Assembly: GCF_028682635.1 (NCBI RefSeq) | Contig: NZ_JANHLK010000018.1 | Location: 1 to 64,000 of the forward strand | Reading direction: 5' to 3' | Source of the DNA: Pseudomonas putida | Lineage (GTDB): Bacteria > Pseudomonadota > Gammaproteobacteria > Pseudomonadales > Pseudomonadaceae | DNA length: 64,000 nucleotides | Shown: one piece after another, positions 16,682 through 25,935 of the stretch | How positions within the stretch are numbered: the first letter of the stretch is position 1 | How the letters are laid out: each line of letters begins with the position of its first letter | The notes under the pieces: generated by a model | The model's input: the letters and a program-made list of their open reading frames with translations, nothing else | The model's database searches: none | What the model was told of the DNA's origin: nothing | Program-made: the position numbers and the translations under genes

Positions 16682-18145
16682 TTACGCCGTGACGTCGCAA
16701 TTGCGCCGGGTGATCACCTGTCCGGCCCGTGCGCCCTGGTGCCGGCCTTCTCGCCAGGTGACCTGACCGTTGACGATGACGACCTCGATACCTTCGGCAG
16801 GTGCGGTGGGGTGGTCATAGTCGGCGACGTCGCGCACGGTCAGCGGGTCGAACACGACGATGTCGGCGTGGTTGCCCACGGCGAGAACGCCGCGTTTGTC
16901 GAGTTTGAAATTGCGCGCGGTCAGCCCGGTCATCTTCCAGACCGCGGTTTCCAGCTCAAACAGGCCGAGTTCACGGCTGTAGTGCCCGAGGATCCGGGGG
17001 AAGGTGCCCCAAAGGCGCGGGTGTGGCTTCTCGCCCGTCGGGATGCCGTCGGAGCCGATCATGGTTTCATCGAAGGCGAGAATGTTCTGCACATCTTCTT
17101 CATCCATGCCGAAGTAGATCGCACTGGCTGGCTGCAGGCGCGCGGCCGCCTCGACCTTGCTGACACCCCACTCGGTGGCGATGTCGTCGAGGTCGCGTCC
17201 GGTGTGTTCGGGATGCGGCTCGCTGGAGGCAATCAACACGCGCCCCTGCAAGCGATTCGGGTCGGTATGCAGCATGGTCGAACTGGCGTTGTAGGGGTAG
17301 CAGTCCAGGGAAATGCATTGGCACTTCATTGCCTCGCGAATGATCGGCAAGGTGATTGCCGATTTGCCGAAGTTCTGCCGACGTTGCAGCTTGTGGTGGG
17401 AGATCACCACCGGGCTGTCCAGTTCTCGACCGATATGAAAACTCTCCTCCAGTGACGCCAGGGTGTTGTCCGCCTCATCGCGCATGTGTGTCACGTAAAG
17501 CGCGCCACTGCCGGTTAGCGGTCTGCAAACGTCGATGATTTCCTGGGTCGGGGCGTGCGCTGCCGGAGGGTAATAGGTCCCGGTGGAAATGCCGATTGCG
17601 CCCGCTGCCAGGGCCTCGTCGAGCAGCGCCTGCATGGCGCCGATCTCTGTAAGGTCCGCGGCGCGTTCAAGCGAGTCCATGGTCATGACGCGCAAAGTGG
17701 AATGCCCGACCATGGCCGCGACGTTGACCGCCGAGGGAGACTGTCGCAGCGCGTCGAGATAGCCCTTGAAAGTGGAAAAGCGAGTGCTGTCGGTGTCATC
17801 CAGCAGGTTGAGCGGCGAGGGCAGGTCACTGTCCTGGCGCAATGGCGCAATGCTGATGCCGCAGTTGCCGGTGACCACGGTGGTGACCCCCTGGGACACC
17901 TTGAAGGTCATGTCGGGTTGGGACAGCACAGCCTGGTCATCATGGGTGTGGGAGTCGATGAAGCCCGGTGCGACCACCTTGCCCGTGGCATCGATACGCT
18001 GGTTGGCCTGGCAGGCCGACAGGTCACCGAGGGCGCTGATACGCCCATCGATAATGCCCAGGTCTGCGCGGTAGCGAGGTGCTTTGCTACCGTCGATGAG
18101 CGTGCCGCCTTCAATGATGAGGTCGAACGGATGATCGTTACGCAT
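16682..18145 (-). CDS. N-acyl-D-amino-acid deacylase / D-aminoacylase family amidohydrolase
   Basis: A 487-residue metal-dependent amidohydrolase. The beta-alpha barrel starts with GFIDSHTHDD (His66 and His68 bind zinc). The family motif TTVVTGNCGIS (Cys near residue 95), VGHSTLR, YVTHMRDE, ISHHKLQ and the catalytic Asp in GSDGIPTGEK follow in D-aminoacylase order. The enzyme removes the acyl group from N-acyl-D-amino acids. It overlaps the upstream MFS transporter gene by 8 bases, so uptake and deacylation are translationally linked. A cytoplasmic location fits the absence of a signal peptide. Confidence 0.88.
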   Translation of the reverse strand: MRNDHPFDLIIEGGTLIDGSKAPRYRADLGIIDGRISALGDLSACQANQRIDATGKVVAPGFIDSHTHDDQAVLSQPDMTFKVSQGVTTVVTGNCGISIAPLRQDSDLPSPLNLLDDTDSTRFSTFKGYLDALRQSPSAVNVAAMVGHSTLRVMTMDSLERAADLTEIGAMQALLDEALAAGAIGISTGTYYPPAAHAPTQEIIDVCRPLTGSGALYVTHMRDEADNTLASLEESFHIGRELDSPVVISHHKLQRRQNFGKSAITLPIIREAMKCQCISLDCYPYNASSTMLHTDPNRLQGRVLIASSEPHPEHTGRDLDDIATEWGVSKVEAAARLQPASAIYFGMDEEDVQNILAFDETMIGSDGIPTGEKPHPRLWGTFPRILGHYSRELGLFELETAVWKMTGLTARNFKLDKRGVLAVGNHADIVVFDPLTVRDVADYDHPTAPAEGIEVVIVNGQVTWREGRHQGARAGQVITRRNCDVTA

Positions 18146-19376
18146 GTGCTTGTCCTGCTTGTTGTTGGAGGATGGGTGCGGGATTGCGCCAGGTCAGGGC
18201 GATGACAAAGGCCGCCATGGCGGCGGCGACCAGGAACCAGAACGCCGCCATGTAGGAACCGTCGAAGGCTACGATCAGGCTGCCCATGATGATTGGGGCG
18301 ACGGAGCCGGCCATCTGTCCGCCGAAATTCATCAGCCCGGTGGCGCTGCCAATCAGGTGCGAGGAAAAGCGTTTGAGCGGAACGGAAAATACCGTGGCAT
18401 AGATGAAGTTGAACGACAGCAGGCAGAGGGTCCAGTACACCACCAGCAACGTGATCGAGGTGGTGCTGATCATCAGTGAGAGGAAGATGGCGCAGCACAA
18501 CGAGCCGCCCATCATGAAGTGCCGCTCACGGTCTTGGCCGACCTTGTCGAGCAACCAGCCCACCGCGTTGGTGCCCAGGAACGCGATCAAGTAGGGAATC
18601 GCGGAAGCCAGGCCGATATGCAGCAGGTCGATCTGGTACTGCTTCATGAGGTAGGACGGCATCCAGGAGATCATGCCGATGTAGAGAATGCTGGTGCAGA
18701 ACCAGATCGCCGTGAGCTTGAGTGCCGCCGGGTTGCGTATCAGTTCGCGCAACGGGTTGCCCGTCTGGACGCCTTTGGCTTTCTGTTGCTGGGCGATGCC
18801 GCCCCTGAGTGCCAGCCACAGGACCACTGACACCAGCAAACCCACGCCCGCCAGTAACTGGAATGCTTCACGCCAGCCCCAATAGACGACGACCAGCGCC
18901 ACCAGCCCTGAGCCGACCGCATTGCCCAGAAACACCGTGGAAATCAGAAAGGACTTGGCCCGAGCGCGCTCCTGCTTGGGGAACACCTCGGCCACGGTCA
19001 CCGAACTTGCCGGTGAAAAGCAGCCCTCGCCCATACCGAAGAGAAAGCGGATCAACAGCAGCGACGCGAAGGACCACGCCACGCTGGTCAGGCCGGTGAA
19101 CACCGACCATGCGATCACGCAGCCCACCACCACGAGGCGTGAACCATAGCGGTCCGACATCCAGCCACCCACCAGTTGCATGAGTGCGTAACTGACATAA
19201 AACGCACTCAGCACCATGCCCGCTTGCCGCGCATCCAGTGCGAATTCCTGGCCGATGGGAATGATCGCCGTGCTCATCACGATCCGGTCGGCATAGCCGA
19301 CTGCCCACGCCAGGAACAGGGCGCTGAGGCAAATCAGTTTCTGCGTTTTGCTGCTTGTTTCACTGAGACTCTTCAT
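18138..19376 (-). CDS. MFS transporter linked to the D-aminoacylase
   Basis: A 412-residue 12-helix MFS protein of the anion/cation symporter type (WAVGYADRIVMSTAIIPI in helix 1, GWMSDRYGSRLVVVG in loop 2-3, FGMGEGCFSPASSVTVAEVFPKQER, given in parts, in helix 4-5). Its stop overlaps the start of the deacylase gene, so it probably imports that enzyme's N-acylated substrate. It lies 93 bases downstream of the DadA-like gene on the same strand. Confidence 0.85.
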   Translation of the reverse strand: MKSLSETSSKTQKLICLSALFLAWAVGYADRIVMSTAIIPIGQEFALDARQAGMVLSAFYVSYALMQLVGGWMSDRYGSRLVVVGCVIAWSVFTGLTSVAWSFASLLLIRFLFGMGEGCFSPASSVTVAEVFPKQERARAKSFLISTVFLGNAVGSGLVALVVVYWGWREAFQLLAGVGLLVSVVLWLALRGGIAQQQKAKGVQTGNPLRELIRNPAALKLTAIWFCTSILYIGMISWMPSYLMKQYQIDLLHIGLASAIPYLIAFLGTNAVGWLLDKVGQDRERHFMMGGSLCCAIFLSLMISTTSITLLVVYWTLCLLSFNFIYATVFSVPLKRFSSHLIGSATGLMNFGGQMAGSVAPIIMGSLIVAFDGSYMAAFWFLVAAAMAAFVIALTWRNPAPILQQQAGQAHA

Positions 19377-19469
19377 ACGTTTTCGCTCTACCTGGATGTT
19401 GTTTTAATAGGCAGTGAAGGTTGAAACGCTTGCTCTACAGCTGTTGTTTTTTGGAAGGAAGGTGCTGCA

Positions 19470-20684
19470 TCACACCTGGGTGTCTTCGCGGCCGGCGATC
19501 ATCTCGCTCAAGCGCTGGGCGCTGGCACAGGCAAGGGTGAAGCCCAAAGCGCCGTGGCCCAGGTTCAGCCATAAATTGCGGTACGGCGTGGCGCCCACCA
19601 TGGGCACCCCGCTGGGTGTTGCCGGGCGCATGCCGGCCCATTCCAGTGCTTGCGGGTAATCGCCGCCGCGGGGAAAGAGTGCTGAAGCGGCCTGGCGAAT
19701 GCTGTCGATTCGTCGGCGGTCGATGCAGGGATCGAAACCGACGATGTCGACCATGGCGGCGACGCGCAGCTGCTGGCCGAGCCGTGCGTAAACGACTTTG
19801 CGGTCATAGTCGGTGACGCTCACCTCGGGCGCTTGATGCTCAGGCAGAATGGGGACGCTCAGGCTGTATCCCTTCAGCGGATAAACCGGAATCCGCATGC
19901 CTGGCAGCGCCAGTGCCGCGCTGCGATAACCGGCGCTCAATACCAGCTGTTGCACCGGCAGCACCTGATCGCCCAGTTCCACCGCCTGCACCTTGCCCCC
20001 GACCTCGCGGATGCGCGTAACCGCCTGGCCGAGGATAAAGTTGCACAGCCCTGATGCCCGCAACCGCTCTGCCAGCAACAGGCAGAACTGATGGCAATCG
20101 CCGACTTCTTCATCCGGGGTAAAAATGCCGCCCACAAACGGCGCGTTTGCCAGTGTCGGCTCGAGATCGAACAGTGCGTTTGGTTCCAGAACCTGCTGGC
20201 TCTGAGGTTCGCAAAGCCGCGTGCGGGCATGTTTAAAACTGCTCCGGGAGCGGTACGTCACCAGCTTGCCGTTGCGTCGCCAAGCGAACTCCCCCAGCGC
20301 ATCCTCTTCGCGCCAGGTGTTCAGCACCTGCTGGCTTTGCAGCGCCAGGCGGTAAAGCTGTTCTGCGTTGCGACGGTTGACCGAACCCCGGCAGGCGCCG
20401 AGGAAAGCCATCATCCAGCGCCACTGGCGCAGATCTAGGCGCGGGCGCAGCTTGAGCGGTGAGTCACCTTGCAGCATCCAGCCCAGGGCCTGCAGCGGCA
20501 CACCGCTATCGGCCAATGGCGCCACGTAGCGATAGGACAGTTGCCCGCCGTTGGCAAAGCTGGCCTGGCGGGCGAGGTCCGGTTGCGCATCGATCAGGTC
20601 GACCTGCAGTCCTTGACGCACCAGGGCGTAAGCCGTCGTCAGGCCAATCACGCCACCACCGATGATGCACACACGCTGAGTCAT
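19470..20684 (-). CDS. FAD-dependent D-amino-acid dehydrogenase (DadA-like)
   Basis: A 404-residue FAD oxidoreductase of the DAO family. The dinucleotide-binding motif IIGGGVIGLTTAYAL is at residues 7-21, SFANGGQLSYRY at about 42-53 and the C-terminal FAD contact LNLGHGALGFTLA near 380, all DadA hallmarks. It would oxidise a D-amino acid to the 2-imino acid, passing electrons to the respiratory chain. It differs from standard DadA in being shorter and in lying with an N-acyl-D-amino-acid deacylase, which would supply free D-amino acids. Divergent from the LysR gene at 20789. Confidence 0.85.
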   Translation of the reverse strand: MTQRVCIIGGGVIGLTTAYALVRQGLQVDLIDAQPDLARQASFANGGQLSYRYVAPLADSGVPLQALGWMLQGDSPLKLRPRLDLRQWRWMMAFLGACRGSVNRRNAEQLYRLALQSQQVLNTWREEDALGEFAWRRNGKLVTYRSRSSFKHARTRLCEPQSQQVLEPNALFDLEPTLANAPFVGGIFTPDEEVGDCHQFCLLLAERLRASGLCNFILGQAVTRIREVGGKVQAVELGDQVLPVQQLVLSAGYRSAALALPGMRIPVYPLKGYSLSVPILPEHQAPEVSVTDYDRKVVYARLGQQLRVAAMVDIVGFDPCIDRRRIDSIRQAASALFPRGGDYPQALEWAGMRPATPSGVPMVGATPYRNLWLNLGHGALGFTLACASAQRLSEMIAGREDTQV

Positions 20685-20788
20685 GACCCGTTCCTTTTCT
20701 GCAAGCAGGCTTCACAGTAATGGGCATGACAGCGGGCCGATAATGAATAAAGATAGGCCGGGTATAGATAAAGGTTATGGGTTAAAAC

Positions 20789-21697
20789 ATGCGACTCAGA
20801 CATATCGAGGTGTTCCAGGCGATTCGCCAGGCGGGGTCCATCAGCGGGGCGGCGCAACTGCTGCATATCAGCCAGCCAGCGGTGACCAAAACCCTGCAGC
20901 ACGCCGAATCGCAGCTGGGCTTCGCTTTGTTTTTGCGGGTCAAGGGCAAGCTTCTGGTGACGCCCGAAGCGCTGGAGCTGGAGCGCGAAGTGAACAAGGT
21001 GACGGCCAGTGTCGACGGTGTGCGGCGGCTGGCCCAGAACCTGCGCCACCAACCGGGACAGACCTTGCGCATCGGGGCCACACCGGCGCTGGCGTTTTCG
21101 TTGTTGCCGACCTTGATAGGCGAATGGACCCGGCGCTACCCCGGCACCTCGTGCGAGCTGGCCAGCCTGCACAGCCAGGAGCTGGTGCAGAACCTGTTCA
21201 TGCGTGAAATCGATATCGGCCTGACACTGCGCTACCCCGATCATCCGGGCCTGAATGTGCAGCCCCTGGCCCAGAGCTTCCTGGTGGCATTGGCGCCACG
21301 GGACTATTGGACGCCGCAGCAGCAAACATTGCCGTTGCCGGTCGAGGAACTCAGTGATGCTCCGCTGATTGGGTTGTCCCATGCCGATCCCCTGTTTGCC
21401 CAGTTGGGTCTGTACCTGAACACCATCGACCCGCCACCGCGGACGGCCATTCGCGTGCAGACCTACTCGTTGGCGAGCGCGCTGGTGGCGTCCGGTACGG
21501 GGCTGGCGGTCGTAGACCCGTTCACCGCCCTCAGCGCGCCGACCGAGCGCACGGCGATACGCACCCTGACGCCTTCATGGCCAGTGACGCTGTTCGCCAT
21601 GACCCGGGCCAATGAACCGCACCCTCATATCCTCGACAGCCTGATCGCGCTGTTGGGTGAACAGGCCCGTCACCTTCTGGCGTCAATCCGCCAGTGA
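20789..21697 (+). CDS. LysR-family transcriptional regulator
   Basis: A 302-residue LysR protein with HTH at residues 1-60 (MRLRHIEVFQAIRQAGSISG, QPAVTKTLQHAE) and an effector domain. It is divergent from the DadA-like gene, with a 104-base interval containing small AT-rich repeats, so it probably controls the DadA-MFS-deacylase-amidase run. Its last codons overlap the 3' end of the convergent second amidase by 15 bases. Confidence 0.85.
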   Translation: MRLRHIEVFQAIRQAGSISGAAQLLHISQPAVTKTLQHAESQLGFALFLRVKGKLLVTPEALELEREVNKVTASVDGVRRLAQNLRHQPGQTLRIGATPALAFSLLPTLIGEWTRRYPGTSCELASLHSQELVQNLFMREIDIGLTLRYPDHPGLNVQPLAQSFLVALAPRDYWTPQQQTLPLPVEELSDAPLIGLSHADPLFAQLGLYLNTIDPPPRTAIRVQTYSLASALVASGTGLAVVDPFTALSAPTERTAIRTLTPSWPVTLFAMTRANEPHPHILDSLIALLGEQARHLLASIRQ

Positions 21698-23050
21698 GGC
21701 GCGATCTTGCTGGTTGAGCAAGCGCTCCACCCGACGGGCATGGTGCAACAAGGCCTGATCATCGTTATTGCGGCCGGCCAGCATGAAACCAGTCGGCGCA
21801 TGGCCGGGGCGGTGCATGGGGAGGGAAATCGAGCTTCCGTCGAACAGGTTGACCACCCCGGGATTGCGCAGCATCAGGCGATTGAACCGGGTATATGCCG
21901 GTTCATCTGCCAAGGCGCTGATGGCTGGCGCCACGATCGGGGTCGTGGGCATTGCCAGCAGGTCGAAGCCGGTCAGTGACTGGGCGATGTCGGCAATAAA
22001 CTGGCGGCGCAGACGGTGCAGTTCCTGGTATTGCCCTGGTGTGATGTGGCGGCCCAAATCAATGCGCGATCGCACGCGTGGGTCGTATCGAGACAGCTCC
22101 AATCCTTGACGTTGGGCGTGCCAGTGCCAGGACTCATACGCGCTGAAGCTGCCATTGGCATGCAATGCCGGCACGCTATCCAGGGCGGCGAGCGCTCCTC
22201 GCTCGATGTGCACGCCGTTGGCCTGCAAGCGCATCAGCGCCCGTTCGAAGTCGTCCGCGACGGCTTGATCAGTGTCCAGTGAGGCCAGAGATTGCGGCAC
22301 GAACAAACGCAGCGGACGCGTTTCATCGGTTGACCGCGGTTCGATCGTCCGGCCAGACATGATCGAATAAAGAATCTCGCAACAGTCGACACTCATCGCC
22401 AACGGGCCGACGCTGTCCAGGGTCGTGGACAACGGCAGGACGCCCTGCCTGCTGATATGCGCGGCGCTGGGCTTGTAGCCCACCACGCCACACAGCGCTG
22501 CAGGGATACGGCAGGAGCCGCCCGTGTCGGTACCGATCGCCGCCGCAGCCATGCGGTCGCTGACGGCGACCGCTGCCCCTGAAGATGAGCCCCCCGGGAT
22601 CAGGCCGATCTCCCGCTTGAACGGGTTGGCCGCCGTGCCGTGATGAGGGTTGAGCCCCACCCCTGAATAAGCGAATTCGCTCATGTGGGTTTGCCCCAGC
22701 ACAATGAACCCGGCGGCTTTCAAGCGAGTAATCAGCGGCGCATCGGCTTTGGCGGGTGGGGCGTCGTTCAACACCACCGAGCCTGCCCGTGTGGGGTGGC
22801 CGAGCAGGTCCATGTTGTCCTTCACGCAAATCGCAATGCCGGCATAGGGTGATGGGCACAGGCCCTGTCGGCGCAGTGCGTCCTGGTGACTGGCCTCGGC
22901 CAGCGCGGCCTCGGCCTGCACCCGTCGAAAGACCCTGGAACCTTCGCCCTGAGGGTTTGCGATACGCGCCAGGTATTGCTCCACGAGCGTTCGACTGGTT
23001 GTCTGGCCGTTGGCCAGTTGTTGCGCCAGGCTCTTCAGCGTCTGTCGCAT
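21683..23050 (-). CDS. amidase-signature enzyme, cytoplasmic
   Basis: A 455-residue amidase with the full triad: Lys77 (ICVKDNMD), Ser155 (PGGSSSGAA) and Ser179 (DTGGSCRIPAA), with the standard spacing of 24 between the serines. No signal peptide, so it works in the cytoplasm, unlike the secreted amidase at 14723. It ends a minus-strand run with the esterase gene 3 bases upstream, RidA and the MBL hydrolase. The substrate is unknown; the family includes indoleacetamide, allophanate and acylamide hydrolases. Confidence 0.88.
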   Translation of the reverse strand: MRQTLKSLAQQLANGQTTSRTLVEQYLARIANPQGEGSRVFRRVQAEAALAEASHQDALRRQGLCPSPYAGIAICVKDNMDLLGHPTRAGSVVLNDAPPAKADAPLITRLKAAGFIVLGQTHMSEFAYSGVGLNPHHGTAANPFKREIGLIPGGSSSGAAVAVSDRMAAAAIGTDTGGSCRIPAALCGVVGYKPSAAHISRQGVLPLSTTLDSVGPLAMSVDCCEILYSIMSGRTIEPRSTDETRPLRLFVPQSLASLDTDQAVADDFERALMRLQANGVHIERGALAALDSVPALHANGSFSAYESWHWHAQRQGLELSRYDPRVRSRIDLGRHITPGQYQELHRLRRQFIADIAQSLTGFDLLAMPTTPIVAPAISALADEPAYTRFNRLMLRNPGVVNLFDGSSISLPMHRPGHAPTGFMLAGRNNDDQALLHHARRVERLLNQQDRASLAD

Positions 23051-23053
23051 GGA

Positions 23054-24046
23054 TCAGCCCTCATGAGGTCCGAATCCATGATCGATGCCGGCGTGGAACG
23101 CGGCGTCCAGCGCACAGGCGATTTCCCCGATCAACACGGTGGTTTCAGGGATCAAGCGACCCATGGTGATAAAGCCATGGATCTGACCCGGGAAATGCCG
23201 CTCGATGACCCTTATACCCGCCTCACGCAAGCGCTCACCATAGGCGCGCCCCTCGTCTTCCAGTGGATCGCAGCCGCAAGTGACCAGGTAGGTCGGTGCC
23301 AGGCTACTCAAGTCTGCCGCCAGCAACGGTGATGCGCGCCAGTCCAGTCGATCCGCCTCGGTGCGTAGATACTGGGCTTGGGTCCAGGCCAACGTAGCAG
23401 CGGTGAGCGGAGGTTCCAGCGCCAATTGTTGCTGCGAGGCATGGTGGCCGTGAAAGTCGGTGGCGGGATAAATCAGCGCCTGCAGCGCCAGGGGTGGATG
23501 GTCGGCATCCCTGGCCATCAAAGCGACGACGGCCGCCAGGTTACCCCCGGCGCTGTCTCCGCCAACCGCCAGCCTGCTTGCATCAATGCCCAGGTGCGGG
23601 GCTTGTGCACGGACAAAATTCAAGGCCGCGAAGGCGTCGTCAGCCGCGGCGGGAAACTTGTGTTCCGGCGCCAGTCGGTAGTCCACGGCAATCACGATGC
23701 AGCGGGCCAGCAGGGCGAGCTGGCGGCAGACCACGTCATGGGTTTCCAGGTCACCGACGACCCATCCTCCCGAATGAAAGAACAGCAGCGCCGGCAGGGC
23801 GCTGCCGGCTTGTGCCTCTATGCCGCGATAGAGCCTGAGTGGGATGTCGCCCTCTGGCCCGGGTGCTACGAGATCCTCAACCGCGGCGATCTCCGGTGCT
23901 TGCGCAGCCAGCGCCAGGCGGCTGTTGCGAAACGCCGCTCGGGCCTGTTCCGCGCTTGGCTCGCCAGTGATAGCAGGTGCCTGGCGCATCAATGCCACCA
24001 CCCGCGCTGCGCCAGGATCCAGCTGTCTGCGCGTAACGCTACTCAT
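23054..24046 (-). CDS. alpha/beta hydrolase, HSL-type esterase
   Basis: A 330-residue hormone-sensitive-lipase-type esterase. The nucleophile is Ser165 in GGDSAGGN, the acid is in CGCDPLEDEG (near residue 261) and the His in QIHGFI (near 291). The oxyanion motif reads HSGGW where HGGG is usual. The YRLAPEHKFPAA segment is typical. It sits 3 bases from the amidase and overlaps the RidA stop by 4 bases (ATGA), so the three are translationally coupled. The substrate is likely an ester or activated acyl group of the same compound. Confidence 0.88.
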   Translation of the reverse strand: MSSVTRRQLDPGAARVVALMRQAPAITGEPSAEQARAAFRNSRLALAAQAPEIAAVEDLVAPGPEGDIPLRLYRGIEAQAGSALPALLFFHSGGWVVGDLETHDVVCRQLALLARCIVIAVDYRLAPEHKFPAAADDAFAALNFVRAQAPHLGIDASRLAVGGDSAGGNLAAVVALMARDADHPPLALQALIYPATDFHGHHASQQQLALEPPLTAATLAWTQAQYLRTEADRLDWRASPLLAADLSSLAPTYLVTCGCDPLEDEGRAYGERLREAGIRVIERHFPGQIHGFITMGRLIPETTVLIGEIACALDAAFHAGIDHGFGPHEG

Positions 24047-24387
24047 GTCCGCACCTGAGCGATAGCTTCGATTTCGACCCGTGCGTTGTCGGCTGCCAGG
24101 CCTGCGATCACCGTTGAACGAGTGGGTTTGTGCGCGCCGAATGCCTGGGCGTAGGCTTCGTTGAACGCTGCGAAGTCTTCGCTGCGGGTGATGAATACCG
24201 TGGTCTTGACGATGTCTTCGAGACCCAGGCCATGGGGTTCCAGAATGCCTTTCAGGCGTGCAATAACGGTCAAGGTTTGCGCGGTAATATCACCTTCGAT
24301 CACACCTTGTTGATTAAATGCCAGTTGCCCGGACGTGAACACCAGATGAGGGGTTTGCAGAGTCGGGGAGAGGTGCGGGGTCGTCAT
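24043..24387 (-). CDS. RidA-family (YjgF/YER057c/UK114) protein
   Basis: A 114-residue RidA protein. TSGQLAFNQQGVIEGD, the FITRSEDFAAFNEAY helix and Arg90 in PTRSTV, which corresponds to the catalytic Arg of RidA, are all present. RidA proteins hydrolyse reactive enamine/imine intermediates to ketoacids. The ATG at 24387 follows AAGGACA; the frame is open to 24708 but that overlaps the MBL gene antisense. Overlaps the esterase start by 4 bases. A DadA-like imine producer lies 4 kb away. Confidence 0.85.
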   Translation of the reverse strand: MTTPHLSPTLQTPHLVFTSGQLAFNQQGVIEGDITAQTLTVIARLKGILEPHGLGLEDIVKTTVFITRSEDFAAFNEAYAQAFGAHKPTRSTVIAGLAADNARVEIEAIAQVRT

Positions 24388-24409
24388 GGGAGTGTCCTTG
24401 GGTCGGGAA

Positions 24410-25288
24410 TTATTCGAAGTGCCAGGCAAAGCCATTGCCCAGACGTTGCACGCGGCCGGCCGAGGTGCCGGCGAAGTGCGAGCTGAAATACAAGGCGTCG
24501 TGGTCGGCGAGATAGTGCAGCAGCCACTGGCGTGAGCGATTCGCCGCGTCAGGCAGGTCACAGAAGCACGATGCCCAGAGCGGTTGTGCCACCTGTATGG
24601 GGTGGTGCATGACATCACCGCCGAACATGGCCGTTTCACCGCCCGAATGCAGGCTGATGGACATGTGGCCGACGCTGTGGCCCTGGGTCGGGTGGAAGTG
24701 AAAATCATCGAGAAACGGCCCGCCGTCGACGCCGATCATCACCGCCTGACCGGCGTTGACGACCGGTAGCACGCTGTCGACGAAGGCGGCATAACCGATG
24801 CTTTGGCGACCGGCGTCGCTGAGAAAGTGTTCGTACTCCGCTTGCGGAAACACATATTTGGCATTGGGGAAGGTCGGCACCCACTGGCCGTCGACCAGTC
24901 GGGTGTTCCAGCCGATATGGTCGATATGCAGGTGCGTCAGTAATACGAAATCGACCTCTTCGGGCGCTACACCTGCGGCCGCCAGGCGCTCCAGCCAGGG
25001 CTCGTCGAGCTGGTGAAATATAGGCAGTTCCGGACGCGACTTGGCGTTGCCCACTCCGGTGTCGACCAGCACCGTATACTGCGGCGTCTTGATCACCCAG
25101 GTATGCACGCTGATGATGAGCTTCTGGCCTGCGGCATCGAGATTGTCGGGCACCAACCAGGGCCGGTGTGTTTCTACGGTCTCGTTGTTCCAGAGTGGAA
25201 GGAGGGCATTGGGCGAGAAGTCGTCGAACAGTTTTTCGGAAACCCGTGTGATGCTCGTCGTTCCCAGTGTGTAGTAGCGGTCAGTCAT
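24410..25288 (-). CDS. metallo-beta-lactamase-fold hydrolase (lactonase-like)
   Basis: A 292-residue MBL-fold enzyme with the binuclear metal motif THLHIDHIGW (His119, His121, Asp123, His124), a downstream His in TQGHSVGHMS and Asp in FGGDVMHHP, and a C-terminal His in FSSHF. The order and spacing resemble AHL-lactonase and methyl-parathion-hydrolase relatives, so it probably opens a lactone or cleaves an ester. It is the first gene of the MBL-RidA-esterase-amidase run, and its promoter region carries two tandem palindromes in front of a divergent TetR gene. Confidence 0.85.
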   Translation of the reverse strand: MTDRYYTLGTTSITRVSEKLFDDFSPNALLPLWNNETVETHRPWLVPDNLDAAGQKLIISVHTWVIKTPQYTVLVDTGVGNAKSRPELPIFHQLDEPWLERLAAAGVAPEEVDFVLLTHLHIDHIGWNTRLVDGQWVPTFPNAKYVFPQAEYEHFLSDAGRQSIGYAAFVDSVLPVVNAGQAVMIGVDGGPFLDDFHFHPTQGHSVGHMSISLHSGGETAMFGGDVMHHPIQVAQPLWASCFCDLPDAANRSRQWLLHYLADHDALYFSSHFAGTSAGRVQRLGNGFAWHFE

Positions 25289-25302
25289 GTTAGAGTCTCG
25301 AT

Positions 25303-25339
25303 GATACTGGTCGGTATCATATTGATACCGATCGGTATC
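25303..25339. promoter_or_regulatory. tandem TetR operators
   Basis: Two 16-base palindromes stand side by side: GATACTGGTCGGTATC at 25303-25318 (one mismatched pair) and GATACCGATCGGTATC at 25324-25339 (perfect). Their centres are 21 bases apart, two helical turns, so both bind on the same DNA face. They lie in the 68-base interval between the MBL hydrolase and the TetR gene and can control both. Confidence 0.8.
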
Positions 25340-25356
25340 ATCGTCAAGAGGAACCT

Positions 25357-25926
25357 ATGCCAACAGATCTTCCCAAGTTGCCGCCACGCGAGCGAATCCT
25401 GGCCGCCGCGGATGAGCTTTTTTATCGCGACGGTATCCGCGGTGTCGGTGTTGAAGCCATTGCTGCGCATGCAGGCACCACCAAAATGGGCATTTATCGA
25501 CACTTTGCGAACAAGGATGCGTTGGTCGCGGAGTGGCTACGGCTTGAGTCGCAGGCCTACTCGGATGTGCTGGACCGCCTCAAGGCGCAGTACCCAGAGG
25601 ACCCCAAGGCGCAATTGCTGGGGTGGGCGCAGTTCATTGCCAGCCGATTGGCGGTCGAGGCAGACCGCGGTTGCTGTTTCGCCAATTCGGTGGCTGAGCT
25701 GCCGGACCGGGCTCACCCGGCCTGGTCGGTGATCGAGGCGCATTCCCGTGACCTGAGCGAGCGCTTGATTGACCTGTGTACGCAGGCCGGGCTGGCTGAG
25801 CCCGAGAACGTCGCCAACGAAATCATCTTTGTTCTCGATGGTGCTCAGCTGGCGGCCCAGAGCCGCGGTGATGCGCAAAAAGTCGGTGAGCGCCTGGTAA
25901 GTATCGTCAGGCGCCTGGTGCAATAG
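25357..25926 (+). CDS. TetR-family repressor
   Basis: A 189-residue TetR protein: HTH at residues about 10-57 (RERILAAADELFYRDGIRGVGVEAIAAHAG, given as the canonical pattern, ending GIYRHFANKDAL) and a ligand domain of the TetR_C type with CCFANSVAELPDRAHP. It starts 17 bases after the second of two tandem palindromes and probably represses itself and the divergent MBL-RidA-esterase-amidase genes. Confidence 0.88.
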   Translation: MPTDLPKLPPRERILAAADELFYRDGIRGVGVEAIAAHAGTTKMGIYRHFANKDALVAEWLRLESQAYSDVLDRLKAQYPEDPKAQLLGWAQFIASRLAVEADRGCCFANSVAELPDRAHPAWSVIEAHSRDLSERLIDLCTQAGLAEPENVANEIIFVLDGAQLAAQSRGDAQKVGERLVSIVRRLVQ

Positions 25927-25935
25927 GTGTTCCTT

